This document shows positions 1-6,021 of a stretch of DNA of 18,872 bases, in pieces. Source of the DNA: Clostridia bacterium (GTDB lineage: Bacteria; Bacillota_A; Clostridia; Christensenellales; Aristaeellaceae). The notes under the pieces were generated by a model that worked only from the letters and a program-made list of their open reading frames with translations, ran no database searches and was not told where the DNA came from. Where the stretch lies: contig JAFXMP010000236.1 in assembly GCA_017530275.1 (NCBI GenBank), forward strand, positions 1 to 18,872, in the 5' to 3' direction. The position numbers and the translations under genes are program-made. Within the stretch, counting starts at the first letter, position 1; each line of letters opens with the position of its first letter.

Positions 1-338
1 AGCACGGCGGCGGAGCAGGCGATGCCCTTGCCGCCCTTGAAGTCAAAGAGAACAGGCCAATTGTGGCCCAGCACCACGCACAGCCCGGCCAGCATACCGC
101 CGTTGATACCCGCGACGGCCTTGCCGATCATGACGGCAATGAACGCTTTGAGAAAATCGCCTAAGAAGGTGAGTGCCCCGCCCTTGACGCCCAGCACCCG
201 CAGAGCGTTGCTGGCCCCGATGTTGTGGCTGCCCTCCTCGCGCAGATTATGGCCGGAATTTCTGGAAACGATGATGCCGGTGGATATGCTGCCCAGCAGA
301 TAAGCGTTCACAGCGCATAGAATGTATTTAAAAATCAT
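1..338 (-). CDS. plsY: PlsY glycerol-3-phosphate acyltransferase, N-terminal part
   Basis: Acyl-phosphate:glycerol-3-phosphate acyltransferase, the integral membrane enzyme that makes lysophosphatidic acid in the PlsX/PlsY route of phospholipid synthesis. The reverse strand reads MIFKYILCAVNAYLLGSIST, then a stretch with the family blocks NLREEGSHNIGASNALR (about residues 30-47) and GHNWPVLFDFKGGKG (about 92-106), which match conserved PlsY loops that bind acyl phosphate and glycerol phosphate. Only about 112 of the usual 200 or so residues are inside the window; the gene is cut by the left edge, not broken. The ATG at 338 overlaps the TGA of der as ATGA, and AAGGAGG lies 10 nt upstream inside der, so translation is probably coupled. 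It is the third gene of the DUF512-der-plsY operon. Confidence 0.93.
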   Translation of the reverse strand, partial: MIFKYILCAVNAYLLGSISTGIIVSRNSGHNLREEGSHNIGASNALRVLGVKGGALTFLGDFLKAFIAVMIGKAVAGINGGMLAGLCVVLGHNWPVLFDFKGGKGIACSAAV

Positions 339-1684
339 GGATGGGCTTCCTCCTTCTTTTTCTCCCGCAGCACGAAACGGATGGGCGTTCCCTCAAAGCC
401 GAAGGCTTTGCGCAGGCAGTTTTCCAGATACCGCTGGTAGGAAAAATGCATCAGTTCTTCCGCGTTGATGAACAGGGAGAAGGTGGGCGGGCACGTGCCG
501 GACTGGGTGCCGTAATAGATTTTCAGCTTCCTGCCGCCCATCATGGGGGGCTGCAGGGCGATCTGGGCGTCGCCCAGCACGTCGTTAAGGGCCCCGGTGC
601 CGACCCTTCGGCTGGCCTGTTCCCACACCTTGTTGACTTCCGGCAGCACGTTCTGGGCCCGCTGGCCGGTCAGGGCGGAAATGAACAGCACGGGGGCGTA
701 ATCCATGAATTTCAGGTCTTCGATCACCTGCTTTTTGAACTTTTCCAGGGTGCCCGTTTCCTTTTCCAGGGCGTCCCACTTGTTCACGATCACCACGGCG
801 GCCTTGCCTTCCTCGTGGATCATGCCTGCGATGCGGGCGTCCTGCTCGGTCACGCCCTCTTGGGCGTCGATCAGCAGCAGGGCCACGTCACACCGGCGGA
901 TGGCCCCAATGGAGCGTAGCACGCTGTACCGCTCCAAGGATTCGTCCTCAATGGCCCGCTTGCGGCGGATGCCGGCGGTGTCGATGATGTTGTACCACGT
1001 ACCGTCTGGGCCTTCAAACTGGGTATCGATGGCGTCCCGGGTGGTGCCGGGAATATCGGAGACCATGGTGCGCTCCTGGCCCAGCAGGCGGTTGGTCAGG
1101 CTGGATTTGCCTACGTTGGGGCGGCCCACCACGGCTAATTGGATCACGTGGGCTTCTTCCTCGTCCTCCCCTTCTTCGGCGGGCGGCAAGCGCTTCACGA
1201 TCTCGTCCAGCAGGTCGCCCAGGCCTAACATGTTGGTGCTGGAAATGCCCAGTGGATCCCCTAAGCCCAGGGCGTAAAACTCATACTGAACATCGTTGAG
1301 CCCGGCGTGATCCAATTTATTGACCACCAGGATCACGGGCTTATGCGTTTTGCGCAGCATGGTGGCCACTTCTTCGTCGTCCGGGGTCAGGCCCGCCCGG
1401 GCGTCGGTGAAAAAGCAGATCACGTCCGCCATATCCATGGCGATTTCAGCCTGGCGGCGCATCTGGGAAAGCAGCACGTCCTCGCTGCGGGGATCGATGC
1501 CGCCGGTGTCGATCAGGGTGAACTTACGGCCCGTCCATTCCACGTCGGCATAGATGCGGTCCCGGGTCACGCCGGGAATATCCTCCACGATGGCGATGCG
1601 GTGGCCGGAAATCTTATTAAAAAAAGTGGATTTCCCCACATTGGGCCGCCCCACGATGGCGACCAGAGGCTTGGCGGAAGGCAT
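335..1684 (-). CDS. der: Ribosome assembly GTPase Der (EngA)
   Basis: Double-domain Era-like GTPase needed for 50S ribosomal subunit maturation. The 449 residues carry two complete G domains: the first has GRPNVGKS at 12-19 and NKLD at 122-125, the second GRPNVGKS at 187-194, DTAG near 235 and NKWD at 301-304. A KH-like domain follows to the C-terminus. Length and order match the family, and all GTP-binding motifs look intact. An acidic linker (EEGEDEEEA, about 170-178) separates the G domains, as is common. The ATG at 1684 shares one base with the TAA of the upstream radical-SAM gene, and AAGGAGG sits 9 nt before it. It is followed by plsY with an ATGA overlap. Identification is very secure. 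Confidence 0.98.
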   Translation of the reverse strand: MPSAKPLVAIVGRPNVGKSTFFNKISGHRIAIVEDIPGVTRDRIYADVEWTGRKFTLIDTGGIDPRSEDVLLSQMRRQAEIAMDMADVICFFTDARAGLTPDDEEVATMLRKTHKPVILVVNKLDHAGLNDVQYEFYALGLGDPLGISSTNMLGLGDLLDEIVKRLPPAEEGEDEEEAHVIQLAVVGRPNVGKSSLTNRLLGQERTMVSDIPGTTRDAIDTQFEGPDGTWYNIIDTAGIRRKRAIEDESLERYSVLRSIGAIRRCDVALLLIDAQEGVTEQDARIAGMIHEEGKAAVVIVNKWDALEKETGTLEKFKKQVIEDLKFMDYAPVLFISALTGQRAQNVLPEVNKVWEQASRRVGTGALNDVLGDAQIALQPPMMGGRKLKIYYGTQSGTCPPTFSLFINAEELMHFSYQRYLENCLRKAFGFEGTPIRFVLREKKKEEAHP

Positions 1685-3009
1685 TATTGCACCCCTCCTT
1701 TATCATCTGAAAAATCTCGTCCCAAGAGCGCCCGGAACAGGTCCGCCCCGGTATTGGGCACTACGGTCAGGCGAGGCTTTAGGGCCTGCCGCACCTGTTC
1801 CAAGGGCACATTATCCAGGAATAAATCTCCTTCTGCCCGCAGCGTATTGCCACAAAGCAGGATCTCGTCCTCATCCGCGTCCTTCAGTTGTTCCATCAGG
1901 TCGCCGCCGGTGATCAGGCCGGTGACGGTGATGGTCTCCCCAAAAAAGGTATTGCGGATGGGCTGCACGGCCACCTGAACGCCCTGGGGCCCGTAATCCC
2001 GGACCCACTTCTTCATGACCGGGGCGATGGACGAGCCGCAGGGGATGCGCACCCGGCGCGGCACGGCGGGCAGCGTGTTTTCCAGGGCCGCGGCGCACAG
2101 CGAATCCTCGAACTTGCGAAGCAGTCCCACGCCGTTTTCCAGCTGCGGATAGCCCTCGTATTCCTCCTCGGGCGGCAGGGGTTCCCCGGCGATCAAATAC
2201 ATTTCGTCGGCGGGGAATACGAAGCGGGTGCCCGTTTCCTTCAGCATCTTTGCCTGAAACGCCCGGGCGATTTCCATAACGGCCCGAGCCTTTTCCCGGT
2301 CAAAAGGGGTAACGGGGGCAAGCCCTTCCCGGAATTTGGTCAAACCTACCGGCACCAGGGCCGCCGACTGGGCGGCGGGCCACAGGGCGCTCAGGTCGGT
2401 CAGGGTCTTTTTCAGGGCGTCCCCGTCGTTATAGCCGGGGCACAGCACGATCTGGCAGTGAAAATGCAGCCCGGCGTCGGCCAGAGCGTGCAGGCGATCC
2501 ATGATCAGGCGGGCATTGGGGTTCTTCATCATCCGCGCCCGCACTTCCGGGTCGGTGCTGTGCACGGAAATATAAAGCGGACTGGCCTTCCTTTTCAGGA
2601 TGCGCTGAAATTCCTTTTCGTCCACGTTGGTAAGCGTGATGTAATTGCCCATGATCAGGGACAGCCGCCAGTCATCGTCCTTCACGTACAGGGTTTCCCG
2701 CATGCCGGGGGGCATTTGGTCGATAAAGCAGAAAATGCATTTATTCTTGCAGGGGTAGGGGCGGCAGGCCAGGGTATCGGCCATGCGCAGGCCCAGAGGG
2801 GCGTCCTTGGCCTTGATGACGCGCACGTTTTCTTCCGTTCCGTCCGCCCGTTTAACCAGAATGTCCAGCTTCTGCCGGTTGGTGAGCGCCTGATAGTCGA
2901 TTTCGTCCAAAATGGGTTCGCCGTTGATGGAAATGATGCTGTCCCCGGCCCTGAGGCCCCGCCGCCAGGCGATCCCATGGGGCTGCGCCGCTTCGATCAA
3001 GTGCGTCAT
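1684..3009 (-). CDS. DUF512-family radical SAM protein with N-terminal PDZ domain
   Basis: Member of the PDZ plus radical-SAM plus DUF512 family (putative Fe-S oxidoreductases conserved in Clostridia and cyanobacteria); the reaction is unknown. In the 441 residues a PDZ-like region occupies about 1-65 (GLRAGDSIISINGEPI). A cysteine cluster C82, C87, C91, C94 in ACRPYPCKNKCIFCFIDQ supplies the likely [4Fe-4S] ligands. The block RETLYVKDDDWRLS and GNYITLTN, typical of this family, follows near 104-127. The C-terminal half corresponds to DUF512. The ATG at 3009 has AAAGGAGG 8 nt upstream, and a very good promoter lies just before it (3042-3070). It is the first gene of an operon with der and plsY; this neighbourhood recurs in Clostridia and hints at a translation or ribosome-linked role, which is inference. 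Confidence 0.93.
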   Translation of the reverse strand: MTHLIEAAQPHGIAWRRGLRAGDSIISINGEPILDEIDYQALTNRQKLDILVKRADGTEENVRVIKAKDAPLGLRMADTLACRPYPCKNKCIFCFIDQMPPGMRETLYVKDDDWRLSLIMGNYITLTNVDEKEFQRILKRKASPLYISVHSTDPEVRARMMKNPNARLIMDRLHALADAGLHFHCQIVLCPGYNDGDALKKTLTDLSALWPAAQSAALVPVGLTKFREGLAPVTPFDREKARAVMEIARAFQAKMLKETGTRFVFPADEMYLIAGEPLPPEEEYEGYPQLENGVGLLRKFEDSLCAAALENTLPAVPRRVRIPCGSSIAPVMKKWVRDYGPQGVQVAVQPIRNTFFGETITVTGLITGGDLMEQLKDADEDEILLCGNTLRAEGDLFLDNVPLEQVRQALKPRLTVVPNTGADLFRALLGRDFSDDKGGVQ

Positions 3010-3041
3010 GGCCTTCCCCTCCTTTCCCTCCGGAATACTTT

Positions 3042-3070
3042 ATTATCCTGCATCCCGCGTAAAATGTCAA
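3042..3070 (-). promoter_or_regulatory. Promoter of the DUF512-der-plsY operon
   Basis: On the minus strand TTGACA (3065-3070) and GATAAT (3042-3047) are separated by exactly 17 nt, close to the housekeeping sigma-A consensus. It begins 4 nt past the stop codon of the PHP gene, so there is no room for a terminator and read-through from the upstream operon is possible. The transcript would start near 3035, about 25 nt before the ATG. Confidence 0.8.
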
Positions 3071-3073
3071 GTT

Positions 3074-3898
3074 TTACAGGGCGTACCGTTCCCAAAGCGC
3101 GGTTTTTCCCAGCCTGACGGCGTGATCATAACCCAGGGAACGAAGCAGCGCCTCCGCTTCGTCAAAAGCGCAGTCCAGGTACAGCATATTGTGGCAGTCG
3201 GAATTGACCATCGCTTCGCCGCCCCATTCCTTCCACGCTTTCAGCAGGAAGGGCGCGGGATAGGGCGTGGTGAGATACCCCCGGGCGATGGCCCCGGTGT
3301 TGACCTCCAGCAGGGCCCCGGTTTCCGCCATGGGGCGCAGGGCGTCCAGGGCCATCTGCCGGTATGCCGTGCTTTCCTCGTCGTACAGACGAAGTGCCGC
3401 GTTGTTTTTTCGTATCAGGTCAAAATGGGCGATGACGGGAGGCCGGAAAGAAACGACATAATCCCGCATCATGGAAAAATACCGCCGGGCCATTTCCAGG
3501 CCGTCGCCGCCGCAGACGGTATCCACATAGCGCTTCAAATCCTCCGGCGCTCCGTCGATGGCCGTGTATTCCCCGTCCGGCCTTTGAAAATAATGCACGG
3601 CGGCCAGGTAATAATCATACCCCTCGGGAGAAACGCAAGCATACAGATCCCGTTCGATGCCCAAATAGATGGGCATACGGCCTTCATATTCCTGTTGCAA
3701 GGCGCGGATCAGGGCCTTATATTCTTCTTCCCTTTGCGGATCGATGCAGCAGGGGGGATCAAAATGCTGGGGCGCGTGGGAGGAAAAGCCCAGGGATACG
3801 AAGCCCTTTTCATAAGCCGCACGGGCCATGTCCGGGGCGGGGGTTTTTCCGTCGCAGAAGGTTGTATGCACATGGGCGGAGGACAAGGTCAGGCTCAT
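3074..3898 (-). CDS. PHP-domain histidinol-phosphatase (HisJ/HisK type)
   Basis: Predicted metal-dependent phosphoesterase of the PHP superfamily, most like histidinol-phosphate phosphatase of histidine synthesis. Visible PHP motifs are HVHT near the N-terminus, SLGFSSHAP about 30 residues later, EVNTGA in the middle and VNSDCH near the C-terminus, all metal-ligand blocks. The start was placed at 3898 rather than at the in-frame ATG at 3940, because GGAGGTGATCC (3900-3910), a full match to the 16S anti-Shine-Dalgarno, ends one base before it and the start overlaps the upstream TGA as ATGA. This gives 274 residues, the usual family size. It is the second gene after the IMPase-like gene. No other his genes are in view, so another phosphomonoester substrate is possible. 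Confidence 0.87.
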   Translation of the reverse strand: MSLTLSSAHVHTTFCDGKTPAPDMARAAYEKGFVSLGFSSHAPQHFDPPCCIDPQREEEYKALIRALQQEYEGRMPIYLGIERDLYACVSPEGYDYYLAAVHYFQRPDGEYTAIDGAPEDLKRYVDTVCGGDGLEMARRYFSMMRDYVVSFRPPVIAHFDLIRKNNAALRLYDEESTAYRQMALDALRPMAETGALLEVNTGAIARGYLTTPYPAPFLLKAWKEWGGEAMVNSDCHNMLYLDCAFDEAEALLRSLGYDHAVRLGKTALWERYAL

Positions 3899-4662
3899 TG
3901 GATCACCTCCCCAAGAATCTCCATAGCCGATTGCTCGCATAGGGCATTGCAGGCCAGTATGCCGCTGGCCCCGTCATAGTACGGCGCGTCATGCCCCAGG
4001 GAAAGGAACACACCCCCGGCCTCAGTCACCAGCAGCGAACCTGCCGCCACGTCCCAGGGACGCAGCCGCAGCTCAAAAAAGATATCGGACCGGCCGCAGG
4101 CCACGTCGCACAGGTCGATGGCGGCGGAACCGCTGCGCCGCAGGTCTCCCCCGCGCAGCAGAAATTGGGTGGCGGCGGCCATGGTGCGCTTTGCCAGCTC
4201 AGCGTCATAGGGCGAGGTGCCGATGGACACCATAGCCTGATCAAAGGGTGTTTTGGAAACGGTGATTTTTCGCCCATTTAAGAACGCGCCCTTCCCCTTT
4301 TCGGCGATGAACATTTCATCAGCGTAAGGGTTATACACCACGCCCAGCAGCGGCTGTCTGTCTTTTAGCAGGCCGATGGACACGGCGGAGACGTTCCGGT
4401 GGCGCATGAAGTTCAGCGTGCCGTCAATGGGGTCCACCACAAAGGTCGGCGCGTTCGTCAGCGGGTCGTTTTCCTGCTCCTCGGCAAAAAAGCGGCTGCC
4501 CGGCAGCAGGGAGAGCAATTCCTTCTGCAAGAATTGCTGCACCGCAACGTCCGTATCGGTGACGTAATTGAAATGTCCTTCCTTTTGATGAATAGCCGCA
4601 TCCCGGAATTCCAGCATCATGCGTCCTGCTTCCCGGGCGGCGGAAGCGATCTTGCTGAGCAT
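3895..4662 (-). CDS. Inositol monophosphatase (SuhB/IMPase) family phosphatase
   Basis: Lithium-sensitive type Mg2+-dependent sugar phosphatase family (inositol-1-phosphatase, and in some bacteria histidinol-phosphatase or NADP phosphatase). The metal-site motifs are present: FAEEQEND, the signature VDPIDGTLNFM and, near the C-terminus, RPWDVAAGSLLVTEAGG. The ATG at 4662 is preferred over in-frame ATGs at 4731, 4686 and 4683: AAGGAG lies 9 nt before 4662, the protein then starts directly with the family's first helix (MLSKIASAAREAGRMM), and the predicted transcription start (about 4715) lies downstream of 4731. This gives 255 residues. Its stop overlaps the start of the PHP gene. Since some IMPase-family proteins dephosphorylate histidinol phosphate, the pairing of two phosphatases is notable. 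The substrate cannot be told from sequence. Confidence 0.9.
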   Translation of the reverse strand: MLSKIASAAREAGRMMLEFRDAAIHQKEGHFNYVTDTDVAVQQFLQKELLSLLPGSRFFAEEQENDPLTNAPTFVVDPIDGTLNFMRHRNVSAVSIGLLKDRQPLLGVVYNPYADEMFIAEKGKGAFLNGRKITVSKTPFDQAMVSIGTSPYDAELAKRTMAAATQFLLRGGDLRRSGSAAIDLCDVACGRSDIFFELRLRPWDVAAGSLLVTEAGGVFLSLGHDAPYYDGASGILACNALCEQSAMEILGEVIQ

Positions 4663-4721
4663 CAGAATGTTCTCCTTGCACATCATTGGAAAAAGTAAAG
4701 GATTGTTTCCTTTCTTTATAA

Positions 4722-4750
4722 ATTCTACCATGAAACGCCCGTTTTTTCAA
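4722..4750 (-). promoter_or_regulatory. Promoter of the IMPase-PHP operon
   Basis: Minus-strand TTGAAA (4745-4750) and TAGAAT (4722-4727) are spaced by 17 nt. The expected transcription start is near 4715, leaving a leader of about 50 nt before the ATG at 4662. This supports the shorter start chosen for the IMPase gene. Confidence 0.65.
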
Positions 4751-4800
4751 TCACTGAACGTGCACACGCTGCACTGATATGACCCGGGAGGAATGAAAAA

Positions 4801-4863
4801 AAGCGCAAATTCTCAAAGCAAATGCAAAAATCATGCGCTTGCTTATGTACTCATTTTGCATTT
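4801..4863. other. Intergenic region with nested inverted repeats
   Basis: Between the divergent IMPase and lipoprotein genes lie two interleaved dyads. AAATGCAAAA (4820-4829) and TTTTGCATTT (4854-4863) are a perfect 10-bp inverted repeat with a 24-nt loop, and AAGCGCA (4801-4807) pairs with TGCGCTT (4834-4840). The two stems cannot form together, so this could be a switching RNA element or a double operator. A 36-codon minus-strand ORF (4751-4861) with AGGAGG 11 nt upstream also lies here and ends next to the -35 box of the IMPase promoter. No clear promoter drives it, so it is not called as a gene. Confidence 0.35.
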
Positions 4864-4922
4864 CTATCTGATCCTCCTTTCTAAGCCTTGGTACTGCAAA
4901 CCAAAATTCTACCGGCTATCTC

Positions 4923-4951
4923 TTTACTTATGACAGGATTTGGGGTATAAT
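4923..4951 (+). promoter_or_regulatory. Promoter of the lipoprotein gene
   Basis: TATAAT (4946-4951) is a perfect -10 box; TTTACT (4923-4928) is a 4/6 match to the -35 consensus at 17-nt spacing. It lies about 42 nt before the lipoprotein ATG. Confidence 0.7.
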
Positions 4952-4993
4952 AGCTATGGTTCCCCAAATAAAAGAATTAAGGAGATAAAGATC

Positions 4994-5698
4994 ATGAAAA
5001 AGATTCTGGCGCTGGTTCTGGCCGTGCTGATGCTGACTCTTTCAGCCTGCGCGGTGGCTGAGGAAGCCAAAGTAATGACCCACGAAGAATACATCGCTGC
5101 CGAACTGGACAGCGAAGTGACCATCGAAGCCTATGTGCAGGGCAAGCAGAGCTGGTGGAACGATAAGGCCACCATCTATCTGCAGGCAGAAGACGGCGCG
5201 TATTTCCTGTACGAGCTGCCCATTTCCCAGGAAGATTACGAAAAGCTGGTGCCCGGCACCAAGATCCGCGTGACCGGCTATAAGTCCGCGTGGTCCGGTG
5301 AAGTGGAAATCATTGACGCCACCTTTGAAATCCTGGAAGCCGAACCCTGGATCGCCGAAGCGGAAGACATCACCGCCCTGCTGCCCAGCGAAGACCTGAT
5401 CCTGCATCAGAACGAGCTGGTGGCTGTGAAGGGCGTCACCGTGGAAGCTTATGACGAATCTGGCGCGGCTTTCAAGTACAAGAACGAAGTGGACAAAACA
5501 GACGACCTGTACTTCAAGGTTTCCAAGGACGGTCAGACCTATGAATTCTGCGTGGAATTCTATCTCTGCGGCAAGGATACCGAAGTGTATCAGGCTGTGG
5601 AAGCCCTGAACGTGGGGGACGTGATCGATCTGGAAGGCTTCCTGTACTGGTACAACGGCGCCAACCTGCAAGCCACCAAGCTGACCAAGGCTGAATAA
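4994..5698 (+). CDS. Putative lipoprotein, tandem OB-fold-like
   Basis: A 234-residue exported protein. The start at 4994 follows AAGGAG with a 9-nt spacer; an upstream in-frame ATG at 4940 overlaps the promoter and is rejected. The N-terminus MKKILALVLAVLMLTLSACA is a lipoprotein signal peptide with lipobox LSAC, cysteine 19 being the predicted lipid anchor. The mature protein is acidic and looks like two beta-rich repeats (about 30-110 and 125-230). Each contains an 'alternating strand plus V.GDVI or PGTKIRVTG' pattern, as in small OB-fold domains. No catalytic motif is seen. It is monocistronic with its own promoter and terminator. The OB-fold assignment is inference from strand pattern; a structure prediction would settle it. 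Confidence 0.85.
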   Translation: MKKILALVLAVLMLTLSACAVAEEAKVMTHEEYIAAELDSEVTIEAYVQGKQSWWNDKATIYLQAEDGAYFLYELPISQEDYEKLVPGTKIRVTGYKSAWSGEVEIIDATFEILEAEPWIAEAEDITALLPSEDLILHQNELVAVKGVTVEAYDESGAAFKYKNEVDKTDDLYFKVSKDGQTYEFCVEFYLCGKDTEVYQAVEALNVGDVIDLEGFLYWYNGANLQATKLTKAE

Positions 5699-5710
5699 TC
5701 CGTTTTCCGT

Positions 5711-5745
5711 TAGCAAAAGCCCCGGCGCCGCCGGGGCTTTTGCTA
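5711..5745. terminator. Bidirectional intrinsic terminator
   Basis: A perfect 15-bp stem, TAGCAAAAGCCCCGG / CCGGGGCTTTTGCTA, with a 5-nt loop. The GC core is flanked by A-run and T-run arms, so it can work in both directions. It lies 13 nt after the lipoprotein stop and overlaps the last codons of the small minus-strand ORF, so it can end both converging transcripts. Confidence 0.88.
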
Positions 5746-5892
5746 TGATGGGTTACACCTGTCATCCGTTTTCTTTAAGGCGGATTTCTGCTCCCGTTCT
5801 TTTTTTCGCTGCCAGGCTTTGTGGATCACATAATAGGCTTCAAAAGGACCTACAACGGCGGATGCGATGATCAAGATCCAGAACCAGGGCAT
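5743..5892 (-). CDS. Small membrane protein (49 aa), unknown function
   Basis: A short ORF encoding 49 residues: MPWFWILIIASAVVGPFEAY, then a YVIHKAWQ stretch and a strongly basic, charged tail (RKKEREQKSALKKTDDR). The pattern is one N-terminal transmembrane helix with a cytoplasmic charged tail. AAGGAAGG lies 6 nt before the ATG. It follows the deaminase-SLOG gene by 129 nt on the same strand, with no clear terminator or promoter between, and its stop lies in the shared terminator. No family is recognised. It may be a small partner of the upstream gene or an independent housekeeping microprotein. Confidence 0.6.
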   Translation of the reverse strand: MPWFWILIIASAVVGPFEAYYVIHKAWQRKKEREQKSALKKTDDRCNPS

Positions 5893-6021
5893 AACGTTCC
5901 TTCCTTCCGTTTTTCTCTTTTTCCTGCTTGTTTGACGAGGTAATCGCGTGCGAAACTTCGCTGGATCCTAATTTGCTGCACGGATATTTCTGTGCGGAAA
6001 ATGGAGAAACGCAGCCAGCCT

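Noticed and set aside
1888..3117. Long plus-strand ORF (409 codons) opposite the radical-SAM gene
   Set aside because: It is a shadow of the real gene, with low-complexity G/H/Q-rich translation and no ribosome site; the minus-strand protein has clear family motifs.
3898..3940. Longer start of the PHP protein
   Set aside because: The internal ATG at 3898 has a perfect ribosome site and matches the usual N-terminus of the family.
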